Counted from the stretch's first letter, positions 23,501-31,627 are shown. The stretch is DNA of 45,384 nt from DSOT01 sp052386775 (GCA_052386775.1 JBQTJV010000013.1:1-45384); one strand, 5' to 3'. Translations and numbers: made by a program. The notes: generated from the sequence alone by a model not told the origin.

Positions 23501-25707
23501 CCCGTAGCCGCCATGGTGTAACTGAAGCTGTCATCGCTCAGCTTGGTGATGTTGAACGTGCCGTTGAACTGGGTCGGCGATGCGCCCGAAATCGTGACCG
23601 ACTGCCCGCTGATGTAGCCGTGGCCTGCCAGTGTGGCAACCGCGGTGGTAGACTCCACCGCCGCGGTCACTGAAGCTTGGCCCCCGGTCCCGCTGGTGTT
23701 GCCGCACCCCGGGCAACTGAATTCGAAGGTGTTGCCGGAAACCGCCGTGATGGTGCGTGAACCGTTGAGGTTGGTGTTGGCCTGAACGCCTGAGATTGTC
23801 GCGGTCGCCCCTATGACATACCCTGCCGGGAGAGAAGTTGTGCTGGCGGTAGCGCGATAGGTATTTCCGGACACTTTTGCGATCGTCGACAAGCTGACTA
23901 CCTGGGCACTCGTTCCAGTAATCCCCGTCAGCGAGGTCACGGTCTTCGACACCGCGGTGGTCAGGTTGGTGATCGTGCGGGTGGTGGCGCCATTGCTGAG
24001 CGAACTGACCGATATCGGGTTATTCGCGTTGGACAGGGTCGCCGATTTCCGGTCGGTCAATGAAGATACGGTCTTCGTCTCGAACGCCGTCAACGGTGAA
24101 ACGAAACGCACGTCGAGCGCCAGCGCGGTGTTCGTGATATCCGTGTTGTCATCGCGGAACGGCGTGTTCGCCAGCGCACAATTAGTCGTGCATCCGCCGG
24201 CAAAGAAGCCGCCATTGGTATAGGTGTAGATGTTGCGGTTCGTGGTGATGTAGTTGGCATCGCCGGTTCCGGTACCACCCGCGGTCAGACCGACTGCAGC
24301 GATGCGTACCTGCTGCGCCGCGCCGCCTTTCTCCACCAGCTCGCCATCCGGGCTATCCGATGAACCTCCGGTTCCATTCTCGGTGGCGTCCCTGAAACCC
24401 CAGAAAGTCGAGGATGCCGTCCAGAAGCTTTTTGCATCGCTCCTGATGAAGCCGGTGTTAATCGTGTCTACCGCGGGATTCCCGACTGCCGGGGGAATAC
24501 CGTTGCTGGCATCGGCAAGGAAAACCGCGCCGGTGCTGTTCTGCGCGAAGTTGTACATCTTGAGATTGCCCAGCCAGCGCGGCGCCTTGTTGGCGTCGGG
24601 ACGGAATACGCCGACATAAACCTGGTTGACATGGGTGCCCTGCACGTTGGCGGATACGGGGAGCGTCGTCGCCGCGAACACGCTTTCCTTGTCCTGGATC
24701 TCGTTGAAGATGGCATTGAGCGCATCGACGATCTCGGTGCCGGAGGCGCTATCTGTAACGCCGAAGTAACGGCCCTTGCCATTGCTAGCCACACTCTGCA
24801 TGAGCGCCGTCATATCGGGCCCAAGGCCAGTCGATTGCGGATTCACTTCCACTACATATGTGAACACGTTTTGCGTGCCCGCCGAAGAATGAATGTCGGT
24901 ATTGGCCATATACTTGGCCATTTCATCGCCCCAGTTGGCCTGCTGCCCCGTGGGCACGCCGGCGGCATAGCCGATCACGTCAGGGGGTGATTTTCCGGTC
25001 AGCGTCGCGAGGAAACCCTCCACTTCGGCACGGGCGGAAGCGTTCTCGTTCGCCTGCCCGTTGCTGATATAGATGATGAAGTTCTTCTGACAGCCGTCCG
25101 TAATGGGCGAGCGATATACACCGTTTACAGTAGGCATGGCAGGCGGTCCGGATGACCCCGGAAGCGCGTGATTGCCGAGCCCGGCAAGGTACGTATCGGT
25201 GCTCGCATCGTGATCGGTCTTGAACTTGCCGTCGCTCGCGCGTGCCGTGAGGCCGGCGTAATAAAGATAGGCTTCGTGGAGCGCGTAGCCGACGGTATTG
25301 TTGTTGCCTTTGTCGTTAAGAATGTGCAGGTTGTTGACCAGCGAAGCGAGATTGGTCTTCGCGGTGCCGATCATCTGACGCACGGCGAAGCGCACATAGC
25401 CGCCATCGGTATTGTCGTTAGGGTTTCCCGTCTCGACCATCATCATCAGCCCGACGTTGAACAGGCCATCCTCAAGACCGTTGACGACCTGCACCAGGGC
25501 ATTTTTTTCGTTGACGAAAGGCGTGTTCCAGTTCGCAGTGTTATCCAGAACGAGCAAGACGTTCGGACGCTGAGACGTGATGTTCGGATTCGCGAGGAAG
25601 AGATCCGTGTCGTCGTTCACCGGGTCGTAGGCCGGATACGCCGCAAGCGGCGAGAAGGTCAGCGTCGCTGACAGGATCAGGCACAGCAGTCTTTTGATGT
25701 TCTTCAT
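20593..25707 (-). CDS. pilY1: PilY1-family type IV pilus tip protein with inserted FCCH-like repeats
   Basis: This protein of about 1,704 residues has a clean signal peptide (MKNIKRLLCLILSATLTFSPLA). A von Willebrand A-like domain spans about residues 48-340, with the MIDAS-type motif DNTAN near 55-59. A linker region is followed at about 606-1100 by seven repeat units, and the PilY1 beta-propeller (FIFYGANDGIFRAVKGG onward) runs from about 1165 to the end. DLNADGTLTGSE near residue 1633 is a perfect EF-hand-type calcium loop. Usual PilY1 proteins are about 1,000-1,200 residues, and the repeats account for the excess. PilY1 caps the pilus, supports its assembly and retraction, and mediates adhesion. 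ATG 25707 has GGAG 7 bases upstream and a better signal peptide than the alternative ATG 25725, which overlaps the pilX stop. Confidence 0.9.
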   Translation of the reverse strand: MKNIKRLLCLILSATLTFSPLAAYPAYDPVNDDTDLFLANPNITSQRPNVLLVLDNTANWNTPFVNEKNALVQVVNGLEDGLFNVGLMMMVETGNPNDNTDGGYVRFAVRQMIGTAKTNLASLVNNLHILNDKGNNNTVGYALHEAYLYYAGLTARASDGKFKTDHDASTDTYLAGLGNHALPGSSGPPAMPTVNGVYRSPITDGCQKNFIIYISNGQANENASARAEVEGFLATLTGKSPPDVIGYAAGVPTGQQANWGDEMAKYMANTDIHSSAGTQNVFTYVVEVNPQSTGLGPDMTALMQSVASNGKGRYFGVTDSASGTEIVDALNAIFNEIQDKESVFAATTLPVSANVQGTHVNQVYVGVFRPDANKAPRWLGNLKMYNFAQNSTGAVFLADASNGIPPAVGNPAVDTINTGFIRSDAKSFWTASSTFWGFRDATENGTGGSSDSPDGELVEKGGAAQQVRIAAVGLTAGGTGTGDANYITTNRNIYTYTNGGFFAGGCTTNCALANTPFRDDNTDITNTALALDVRFVSPLTAFETKTVSSLTDRKSATLSNANNPISVSSLSNGATTRTITNLTTAVSKTVTSLTGITGTSAQVVSLSTIAKVSGNTYRATASTTSLPAGYVIGATATISGVQANTNLNGSRTITAVSGNTFEFSCPGCGNTSGTGGQASVTAAVESTTAVATLAGHGYISGQSVTISGASPTQFNGTFNITKLSDDSFSYTMAATGGNATGTILAAGNTTIATATTSVAHGFSAGQSVTISGATEFSGITDGSSYNGANKIILSSPAPTSNTFSYSVGATALSANTASPVYAVRGGSTTVTVTTAVAHGFANGTTVNIQGSDISGYNGSWIIGSAAGTTFTFNTATDNVAPTAAVTQVLPANTSAIVTASTGFSATVTATIASHGFTAGVDSVTIRSTIAGDPHAGTFPVASTPDANTLTYTNNQAVAPSGTYSALLKGGKVLATVNSHGYSTGNQVTIAGALPNAYNGEQTITVESANIFSYVPSSAPGAANTSISVSASKKTTTARATSTAHGFSNGTQVVIANATPTAFNGTFTIAVPFLTDGVTRDPNTFTYTIASAQGDASGAVTATQTGSTSTDRTNLINWVRGQDNFEDENSNASTTDIRASIHGDVLHSRPAVINYARTAGSDNDVFIFYGANDGIFRAVKGGYAVDAASPSVQPGQEVWGFVAEEFFDRFNRMRRNSPIVSSTFKKNYFMDGPISIYTKDGGATPNKRLGDAEDTANIYIGMRRGGRFYYALDVNNPLTPRFKWKISNTSTGFSELGQTWSEATVVEGLVGQSVPVLIFGGGYDPAVEDIDPSTIPAGASNYTSTGVTTAAGTTNRTMGRAIYVVNALTGALLWSAGGTNSSGTYDLTVTGMDFAIPSAITVVKNESGGDINRAYVGDTGGNMWRIDFKDPIANTTVTQIASIADFATRQGRRKFQHAPDVVGATGFDAVLIGSGDREHPLDTGVLDRFYMFKDKGTDAGPATGTTYDPSAAPVTHSNPVIVESALFDATLNCIQDAGAAGCSAANQATTADAVNLLTGSSGWYLSLVAVDTATGAQTPRGEKVVGNAITIGGTVFFGTNQPTSTATVEPGVCESNLGIARLYAVSATDATATMDLNADGTLTGSERSQTLAGGGLPPPATHVVVKPEGGDEPKELVCVGIFCTTPTVPTLNSRLRKYWYKAVDL
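22405..23890 (-). repeat. Seven tandem FCCH-like beta-repeat units within pilY1
   Basis: Units of about 64-78 residues share the plan T-x-AHGF-x-xG-x-x-VTISGA ... YNGTFTI ... NTFTYT. The AHGF-type anchors lie near 22574, 22769, 22964, 23192, 23426 and 23617, with a degenerate first unit near 23820 that contains a CPGC motif. Successive units are diverged in sequence, so the array is not a recent duplication. Similar units occur in phage tail and bacterial surface proteins. Confidence 0.75.
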
Positions 25708-25721
25708 GATCGACTCCAGAA

Positions 25722-26189
25722 TCATGTCGTCGGGCAGTTACCCGAAAGTAAACGAACCCGCACGCCCTGCACCAGGGTGGCTCGCGCCCCGGATGAGGTA
25801 TCGGAGACTTCAGCTTTCAGCTCCCAATCTGTATCCTCGGGTGTCAGTTCGCCGATCTTCTTCGTGTACCCTTTTGCAGTCACGGCATAGTTGCACTTGG
25901 GACCGGTGGTGCCGCCAGCGGGTCCCGTCACCGTGACGGTGTAAGGAGGCACGGAAATGTCTTGCTTGAGGCCGCCGAACGAAGCCGAGGCGCTGATGAC
26001 CTGTTCAATGGCTTGCTGTGCGGCAGCCTCCATCGTTTTCTGCATTTGAAAGTTGCCCGCTATCCGCAAGTTCACGCTGGAAAGATTGAAGCCGGTGACC
26101 GCGAATAGCGTCAGCACCACCAGCATGATCAGGCTGACGAGCAGTGTTGCGCCGCGCTGATGCGTCATGGAATGGCGAGTGGAAATCAT
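25722..26189 (-). CDS. pilX: PilX-like minor pilin/assembly protein
   Basis: This protein of about 155 residues has a membrane helix near its start (GATLLVSLIMLVVLTLFAVTGF) and then MEAAAQQAIEQVI, typical of PilX, which helps form the pilus-tip priming complex with PilV, PilW and PilY1. It has no classical TLIEL prepilin motif but does have the short basic leader MTHQRG. The start is ATG 26189 or 26168. Its stop overlaps a possible pilY1 start, and its own start overlaps the pilW stop (ATGA). Confidence 0.82.
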   Translation of the reverse strand: MISTRHSMTHQRGATLLVSLIMLVVLTLFAVTGFNLSSVNLRIAGNFQMQKTMEAAAQQAIEQVISASASFGGLKQDISVPPYTVTVTGPAGGTTGPKCNYAVTAKGYTKKIGELTPEDTDWELKAEVSDTSSGARATLVQGVRVRLLSGNCPTT

Positions 26190-27331
26190 GGGGTTGGGCG
26201 CTCCCTGCGTCCTGAGATGTTCATGAGGCGGACCGCAGCCGTGTACACATGGCGGCGATACTTGTCGTTGGCCGCCGGCACATCGGCGAGCCCGAGGTCG
26301 TAAGTCTTGCTGTCGGTAAATGCGGCGGACTGCTCCGTATTCCTTGCCAGGACGTAAATCTTCGCCCCTATGACGCGGGTCCAATCGTCCATCGAACCGG
26401 GCGTCGCTACGTACGCGCCATCGACCGTCGCGTCGCCGGTCAGGCCGGTGTCGGTGCTGACGTCGGTGGGCGAATTGTCGACGCCGTATTCGATCTTCAG
26501 GTATTCAATCCCTTCAACCAGCGGAATCAGTCTCATGGTCGTACTGCCGCTGAGCGATATGAGTTCGAGCCGCTTAAGCGTAGGGATGGTGTCATCCGAG
26601 CTCGTGCAGATGCCGCCGATGGCCACACCGTTAACGGTCACCGAGCCACTCCCCACACTGCAGGGCGCGACGAAATAGACCCGCACGTGCAGCTTGCGGA
26701 TCGGTGCCGGCGTGGTGGTGTCGTTGAGAAACCAGGTCGAGGCGGCGCCGTTCACCTTATTGGACGCACCGATCGCGGCGCCATTACCCTTCAGGACCTC
26801 CACCAGCGTAGCGGTGGTCTGCATGTACACTTCGTCGCTCGTGGCCACGCCACCGGGCCGCACGAGCTCGTTGGTATCAGCACGGCGAACGACCAGCACG
26901 TCAGACCCCGGCCTGAGATTGGCGTCGGTCAACAGCGCCTTGGCGCCATTGCCGCAGGTCGTTGCCGATATGTCGGCCCTGGTCGAAAGATCAGCCGTCC
27001 GGTAACCCTGCACCGGCAACGCCAGCGCTGCCTGCAGCGCCGCTACGTCGGCGATTTCGCACGGATCCGGAAGGCTGCCGGGCGCGGCGGGCAGGTCGTG
27101 AAAATGCCCGTAGAAACCAGCCATGCGCAGATCCTGGCTGATGAGGTCGATCGCATAGCGGCCGTTTTCGATCTGCTGTGCCGTTTTCTGCAGCTCGCGG
27201 TTCGCCTCGCTCGAGTTCACGAAGATCAGGCTGAGACCGGTCAGAAGCAGCAGGCCGATCGTCAGCGCGATCATCAGCTCGACCAGTGATAGGCCGGCCT
27301 GCGTGTTTCGAGTGGCAAGGGTAGGTGTCAT
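26186..27331 (-). CDS. pilW: PilW-like minor pilin
   Basis: This protein of about 381 residues has the class III/IV prepilin signal TQAG then LSLVELMIALTIGLLLLTGL, cleaved after Gly. ENGRYAIDLISQDLRMAGFYG is the region typical of PilW. It belongs to the tip complex. ATG 27331 places the signal near the N terminus; a longer open frame upstream (to 27445) overlaps pilV and is unlikely. It starts 13 bp after pilV ends. Confidence 0.87.
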   Translation of the reverse strand: MTPTLATRNTQAGLSLVELMIALTIGLLLLTGLSLIFVNSSEANRELQKTAQQIENGRYAIDLISQDLRMAGFYGHFHDLPAAPGSLPDPCEIADVAALQAALALPVQGYRTADLSTRADISATTCGNGAKALLTDANLRPGSDVLVVRRADTNELVRPGGVATSDEVYMQTTATLVEVLKGNGAAIGASNKVNGAASTWFLNDTTTPAPIRKLHVRVYFVAPCSVGSGSVTVNGVAIGGICTSSDDTIPTLKRLELISLSGSTTMRLIPLVEGIEYLKIEYGVDNSPTDVSTDTGLTGDATVDGAYVATPGSMDDWTRVIGAKIYVLARNTEQSAAFTDSKTYDLGLADVPAANDKYRRHVYTAAVRLMNISGRRERPTP

Positions 27332-27344
27332 GACTGTCACTGAA

Positions 27345-27938
27345 TCAATTGAGTACTGCCATACGGAAAGTCGTGGCGACTGCGCGCCGGCGCGTTTCAC
27401 TGCCGTATTCGCCGTTGCCGCAGTTGATGGTTGTCGTACCGTCATCCATCTTCGGCTCGGAAGTATCGACGGTGCCTTGCCAGGCGACGGCGACGGTATA
27501 CACGCCGGCGTTCAGCGATACGCAACCGCGTGCCCCCACCATGGCTCCCGCGTTGCCGCTTGCCGCCGAACCCTGCAGCAAGCTGCTCCACTCGTTCATC
27601 GCGTTAACCGCTGCGGTGTTGTTGGCCCCGCTGCTCACCCCGCAGCTAGGGGAGGCATTTGCGCTGACGCCCAAATACGGCGTGCCAGTGCCGCTCGTAA
27701 AGGCAAAGCACGAAGCCGTGATGCGATGAGTGTTGATGCGGTCCACCATGTCGTAAAGGAGAACCAGCGCCTGGGTTCTCTGATACGACTCGAATTCGGC
27801 CTGCTGCATGCGGACCTGCATGCCGGCGAGTCCCAGGAGGCCCAGCACGATAATGAGCAGGGACACCAACACCTCGATCATGGTGACCCCGGCTTGCCGG
27901 CGGTGCGCGGTCCTCGGGTTTATCGTTTTAGTCGCCAT
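27345..27938 (-). CDS. pilV: PilV-like minor pilin
   Basis: This protein of about 197 residues has the prepilin signal RRQAG then VTMIEVLVSLLIIVLGLLGL and AGMQVRMQQAEFESYQRTQAL, characteristic of PilV. ATG 27938 is preferred over 27950 because the latter overlaps the fimT stop. Two cysteine pairs in the C-terminal domain (SCFAF, SCGVSS, GCVSL, NCGNG) suggest disulfides in the exported globular head. Confidence 0.87.
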   Translation of the reverse strand: MATKTINPRTAHRRQAGVTMIEVLVSLLIIVLGLLGLAGMQVRMQQAEFESYQRTQALVLLYDMVDRINTHRITASCFAFTSGTGTPYLGVSANASPSCGVSSGANNTAAVNAMNEWSSLLQGSAASGNAGAMVGARGCVSLNAGVYTVAVAWQGTVDTSEPKMDDGTTTINCGNGEYGSETRRRAVATTFRMAVLN

Positions 27939-27940
27939 GG

Positions 27941-28525
27941 CTATTGGCATCCGTCAGAGGAATTCTTGTTGCTGTCGACCTGCACGTTAGGCCGACCGCT
28001 CACGTCGAGCCTGACACAGCGCGCCGTGACGTCGTTATTGCCCGGATAGCTCAATACGAACGTGGTCGGAGTGACCCTCAGCCTGCCATCTCCCTGATAG
28101 CTCACATTGCCGTTTGTGCCGGTCACTGTGATATCGGTTATGGCATCCTGCCGTTTCAGGAGGTCGCTCACCGCGCCGGGAAAACCGTTGCCGTCGGTAT
28201 CGATGTAGACAATCCATCCGCGCGCCCAATCGCTCGAATTCTGACAGCCCGAGCCATCATCATTCTTTGCGCACACGCCTACGAAGGTGTTGCGCTTGAT
28301 GGCCTCACTGCGCGCGAAGATCAATGTCGCGTGTATATCGGATGCTGCCGTCTTTACGCGCTGGTCGAGAACCAGATTCCTCAACATGGGAGCACCCAGG
28401 CCGAGGAGCACCGACAAGATGACGACCGCGAAAAGCAATTCGATAAGCGTGAATCCGTGTTCCCGCCTCCGCCATGCGAGCGTCATTGCCCGGCCCATTG
28501 AACTCTTCACTATGCGGTTACACAT
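27941..28525 (-). CDS. fimT: FimT/GspH-type minor pilin
   Basis: This protein of about 194 residues has the prepilin signal REHG then FTLIELLFAVVILSVLLGLG, followed by FARSEAIKRNTFVGVCAKNDD and GWIVYIDTDGNG, which mark the FimT/GspH family. In some bacteria FimT contributes to DNA binding in transformation. The start may be ATG 28525 or 28498. It sits between pilE and pilV with gaps of 13 bp and 2 bp. Confidence 0.86.
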   Translation of the reverse strand: MCNRIVKSSMGRAMTLAWRRREHGFTLIELLFAVVILSVLLGLGAPMLRNLVLDQRVKTAASDIHATLIFARSEAIKRNTFVGVCAKNDDGSGCQNSSDWARGWIVYIDTDGNGFPGAVSDLLKRQDAITDITVTGTNGNVSYQGDGRLRVTPTTFVLSYPGNNDVTARCVRLDVSGRPNVQVDSNKNSSDGCQ

Positions 28526-28538
28526 GAGCGATAGTCCG

Positions 28539-28976
28539 TTACTTGGTCCATTTGTCTGCCGGGGTCTTCACGCCCTGATCGGTCATCGTCAGGTTGGCGC
28601 CGTCACCGCCCGGACCATTCTGCTGGCGGCTGCTGCCGACGGCCGTGATCGTATATCCGGGGGGCGGGCCGGCAACCAAGGTCACCGTGATCGTGTAATG
28701 GGGATTGGTGCACTGCGTGGCGGTGCTGGTGCAGTCCCACCCCTGTTCGACGATGTTCAACCCGCTAGTGCCGCCCAGCGTGGCGGTATAGGACTTCGCA
28801 TCCAGCCGGTATTGTTCCTGGCGGCTCGCAATCTTCAGCATCATCTGCTGCGCCGCCGAGCGGTTCGACCGGATGATGTACGCCTCGTACGAGGGGTAAG
28901 CGACCGCCGCGAGAATGCCGATGATGGCCACGACGATCATCAGCTCGATGAGGGTCATTCCTCTGTTCGCGTTCAT
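28539..28976 (-). CDS. pilE: PilE/PilA-like type IV pilin
   Basis: This 145-residue pilin has a very short leader (MNANRG), the cleavage motif MTLIELMIVVAIIGILAAVA and AYPSYEAYIIRSNRSAAQQMM, typical of PilE in minor-pilin clusters. One cysteine pair (DCTSTATQC) could form the D-loop. An excellent ribosome site, GGGAGG, precedes the ATG. It is the first gene of pilE-fimT-pilV-pilW-pilX-pilY1. In many relatives pilE comes last. Confidence 0.88.
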   Translation of the reverse strand: MNANRGMTLIELMIVVAIIGILAAVAYPSYEAYIIRSNRSAAQQMMLKIASRQEQYRLDAKSYTATLGGTSGLNIVEQGWDCTSTATQCTNPHYTITVTLVAGPPPGYTITAVGSSRQQNGPGGDGANLTMTDQGVKTPADKWTK

Positions 28977-29323
28977 GTTCCTCCCTTTTCGGCAGCAGAA
29001 ATATAGCTCGGTGGGTTGAAAACTCCAGCGATGTCCGACGAAAGGTTGAAACTGCCGAACCAGCGGCGGGCATCGCTATGCAAGTGTAATAGCCCGCTGG
29101 CATAACGGCCTCCCGCGCCGTGAAAAAGTCACGGTTTTCAGGTCATAGTGGCAGCGAAATGCCGCGACGTCGGCGAGCGGGTGATGACGCTCGGAATTGC
29201 CGGAATGCGTCATTTGAACCATGTCGTCAGACCGCGGGGTACTCGGCGGATTGCGCATTTCGTCCGTAGCGCGCCACCGCGCAATTAGACACAGTCCAAA
29301 TGTTGAATTAGAATCAAACCACG
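28977..29323. other. Intergenic region between pilE and the Fur-family gene
   Basis: These 347 bp hold the divergent promoters. Towards pilE there is a -10-like TATATT (29005-29000, minus) without a convincing -35. I looked for a sigma-54 GG-N10-GC pair and found none with correct spacing. A small hairpin CCGTGA-AAAAG-TCACGG (29118-29134) followed by TTTT lies in the middle. The fur promoter is at 29286-29314. I see no open frame here that I would call a gene. Confidence 0.6.
29286..29314 (+). promoter_or_regulatory. Near-consensus promoter giving an almost leaderless fur-family transcript
   Basis: TAGACA (29286-29291) and TAGAAT (29309-29314) each match 5 of 6 consensus bases with an exact 17-base spacer. 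Initiation would fall around 29320-29322, only 2-4 bases before ATG 29324, and no ribosome site is present. TTGAATTAGAATCAA (29303-29317) overlaps the -10 as an imperfect palindrome and may be an autoregulatory operator. Confidence 0.6.
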
Positions 29324-29743
29324 ATGCAGACTACTCAATACACGCGGGACAACATGGCGGATGTGCTGCGCGCGCACGGGATCACCCCCACGCACCAGCG
29401 CATCGAGATCGCGTACGCCCTGTTCTCCCGCGGCGAGCACCTGTCCGCCGACCAGATTCTCGCGATCGTCAACGACCGCCACTCCGAGACTTCGAAGGCG
29501 ACGGTCTACAACACGCTCAATCTGTTTCTTGAGAAAAAGCTGATCCGCGAGGTAATCGTCGACCCGAACAAGGTGTTCTACGACCCCAACACGATGCCGC
29601 ATCACCACTTCTACAACGTCGATACCGGCGAGCTGACCGATATAGATGCGGGCGAGATCGCCATCTCCGGATTACCGCAGCTGCCGCGGGGGATGGTGAC
29701 CGAGGGCATCGACATTATCGTGCGCGTGCGCTCGGCCGGCTGA
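29324..29743 (+). CDS. Fur-family transcriptional regulator, Irr-like
   Basis: This 139-residue regulator has the Fur winged helix (ITPTHQRIEIAYALFSRGEHLSADQI, then ETSKATVYNTLNLFLEKKLIREV) and a dimerisation domain with MPHHHFYNVDTGELTDID. It contains no cysteine, so the structural CxxC zinc sites of classical Fur are absent. The HHH motif and the VDPNKVFYDPNT segment resemble Irr, which senses iron or haem. It probably represses or activates iron-related genes and perhaps itself. A TetR regulator follows 23 bp downstream. Confidence 0.85.
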   Translation: MQTTQYTRDNMADVLRAHGITPTHQRIEIAYALFSRGEHLSADQILAIVNDRHSETSKATVYNTLNLFLEKKLIREVIVDPNKVFYDPNTMPHHHFYNVDTGELTDIDAGEIAISGLPQLPRGMVTEGIDIIVRVRSAG

Positions 29744-29766
29744 ATCTTTCCGGAACGGGTTCGGAA

Positions 29767-30420
29767 GTGCCAACGAGCGAATCCGCCAGAATCGTAGATG
29801 CGGCCATTACGCTGGCCGAGGCCCGCTCGTGGGAAGCCGTGCGGCTGCATGAGGTCGCCGCCGCACTGGGCGTCACGTTGGACGACATACGGCAACACTT
29901 CCGCGAAAAGGAAGACATCGTCGACGCCTGGTTCGATCGCGCGGACGCTACGATGCTGCGCGAAGCGGAAGAGCCCGGATTTCTGGAGCTGACGCCGCGC
30001 GAACGGATACGGCGGCTCATCATGGCCTGGCTGGGCGCGCTGGCGGCGCATCGCACGGTCACCCGTCAGATGATCTACGGCAAGCTCGAGCCTGGTCATC
30101 TCCACATCCAGATTCCGGGACTGATGCGTGTAAGCCGCACGGTGCAGTGGGTGCGCGAAGCGGCCCAGCGCGATGCGACCTTCATGCGGCGCGCGCTGGA
30201 AGAGACCGGGCTCACCACAATCTATCTCACCACTTTTTTCCACTGGATGAACGACGCCTCGCCGGGCGCGATCCGCACCGAGCGCTTTCTCGACGGCTGC
30301 CTGAGTTTTGCGGAGCGGCTCGATCGTGCGGTGTGGTCGGGGGGCAGGGCAGCATCACGCGAAGGGCCCGTTCCACCCGCCGCTCCAGAACACGCAGACA
30401 CACCGGTGGCACCTTCCTGA
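29767..30420 (+). CDS. TetR-family transcriptional regulator
   Basis: This 217-residue protein begins at GTG. Residues 8-50 form the helix-turn-helix (IVDAAITLAEARSWEAVRL, then HEVAAALGVTLDDIRQHF, EKEDIVDAWFDRAD). The C-terminal domain (GLTTIYLTTFFHWMNDASPG) is of a type whose ligand I do not recognise. The last 25 residues are proline-rich and probably unstructured. It lies between the Fur-like regulator and a YdjM-type gene in the same direction; the three could be one unit. Confidence 0.8.
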   Translation: MPTSESARIVDAAITLAEARSWEAVRLHEVAAALGVTLDDIRQHFREKEDIVDAWFDRADATMLREAEEPGFLELTPRERIRRLIMAWLGALAAHRTVTRQMIYGKLEPGHLHIQIPGLMRVSRTVQWVREAAQRDATFMRRALEETGLTTIYLTTFFHWMNDASPGAIRTERFLDGCLSFAERLDRAVWSGGRAASREGPVPPAAPEHADTPVAPS

Positions 30421-30432
30421 TCCGGCAGCGGC

Positions 30433-31482
30433 GTGGACACGCTCACGCATGCCTTGAGCGGCGCTTTGCTGGCGCGAGCCGCGGCGCCGGGCGCGTCCCG
30501 CCCCGATTCTCTTTCTGCAAGAGAGCGTCTCGCCGCGGGGTTTGCTGCGGCGGCGTTTCCCGACTGCGATTTTGCGCTGCGGCTCGTCGATACGCTGACT
30601 TACCTCAACTGGCATCAGGGCATCACTCATTCGCTGGTGCTGATGCCGGTGTGGGCGTGGGTGCTGGCGCATCTCTTTTCTCGCATATCACGCGGCCGAT
30701 ACGCCTGGCGGGCGTTCTACGGCGTCGCCGTGCTCGGCATTGCGATCCACATCGCCGGCGATCTCATCACAGCTTATGGGTCGATGCTGTTCGCGCCGTT
30801 TTCTGAACAGCGTTATTCCATACCGCTTGCGTTCGTCATCGACCCTTATCTCACTGCGCTGCTCGCCGGCGGGCTCGCCACGGTGATCGTGTGCCCTCAA
30901 AGCAGGCCTGCAGCCGTCGGTGCGTTGGCATTAGCGCTGGCCTATATCACGCTGCTGGCGAATCTTCATTCAGGCGCGCTCGCTGTGGGACGCGAATACG
31001 CCGCGAAGCATCGAATCGACGGCGCAGGCATCCACGCGCTCCCCCAGCCGCTCGCGCCGTCGAACTGGAAGGTGATCGTGTCGGGCAGCGAGGTTCACCA
31101 CGAAGCGCATGTTAATCTGTGGCGTCAGGAAGCGATGGCTCCGCTTGAGGACGCGGGCGTGTTGCACAAGATCTTCCGCGCGTATCGGCCGGCCTCGATG
31201 CTGGAATGGCGGCGCCATCCACGTTTCGGCGGCGATCCGGGTCATGTGTCGATCGCGCGCGAAGCATGGAGCCGCGAAGAGTTCGAGCCGTTCCGGCGAT
31301 TCGCCCTGTTTCCCGCGCTGGACACGGCAGCCACGCGCAATGGCGATCAGTGCGCATGGTTCTACGACCTGCGTTTCAGCGTGCCGACGCTCACCCCTTC
31401 GTTCCGCTACGGCATGTGCCGCAGCAGTTCGTCCGGAGAATGGCGGATCGCGCGCAGATCGGGATCGTTCTGGATCGATTGA
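30433..31482 (+). CDS. YdjM/DUF457-type membrane-bound metal-dependent hydrolase
   Basis: This 349-residue protein starts at GTG with MDTLTHALSGALLARAA, the opening of the YdjM/LexA-regulated membrane hydrolase family. Conserved acidic and His residues follow in FPDCDFALRL, HQGITHSLVLMPVWAW and AIHIAGDLITAYGSMLFAPFS, suggesting a metal site at the membrane. Four or five membrane segments lie in the first 180 residues, with a soluble C-terminal half. The substrate is unknown. It begins 12 bp after the TetR gene. Confidence 0.8.
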   Translation: MDTLTHALSGALLARAAAPGASRPDSLSARERLAAGFAAAAFPDCDFALRLVDTLTYLNWHQGITHSLVLMPVWAWVLAHLFSRISRGRYAWRAFYGVAVLGIAIHIAGDLITAYGSMLFAPFSEQRYSIPLAFVIDPYLTALLAGGLATVIVCPQSRPAAVGALALALAYITLLANLHSGALAVGREYAAKHRIDGAGIHALPQPLAPSNWKVIVSGSEVHHEAHVNLWRQEAMAPLEDAGVLHKIFRAYRPASMLEWRRHPRFGGDPGHVSIAREAWSREEFEPFRRFALFPALDTAATRNGDQCAWFYDLRFSVPTLTPSFRYGMCRSSSSGEWRIARRSGSFWID

Positions 31483-31540
31483 AACGTTCGGAACGGGATG
31501 CGGCAGGCGCGGGTGCTGGGTTAAAATACCGCCGGGGCAC

Positions 31541-31616
31541 GCCGCTGTAGCTCAGCCGGTAGAGCAGGCGCTTCGTAAGCGTCAGGTCGTCTGTTCGAGT
31601 CAGACCAGCGGCACCA
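31541..31616 (+). tRNA. tRNA-Thr (anticodon CGT)
   Basis: A complete 76-base cloverleaf: acceptor GCCGCTG/CAGCGGC, D arm GCTC/GAGC, anticodon arm GGCGC-TTCGTAA-GCGTC with anticodon CGT, T arm GTCTG-TTCGAGT-CAGAC, and an encoded ACCA end. It reads ACG threonine codons. A TTAAAAT stretch at 31521-31527 may be its -10 region. Confidence 0.96.
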
Positions 31617-31627
31617 CTCCCAGTCTT

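Noticed and set aside
22405..23890. A prophage fragment or CRISPR array, suggested by repeated phage-tail-like units.
   Set aside because: The repeats are protein-level, in frame within pilY1, of uneven length and diverged. There are no phage genes or spacer-repeat pattern around them.
28977..29323. A sigma-54 promoter for pilE.
   Set aside because: The best GG...GC pair (GGCTATTACACTTGC on the minus strand) has 11 bases between the elements instead of 10, so it does not fit.
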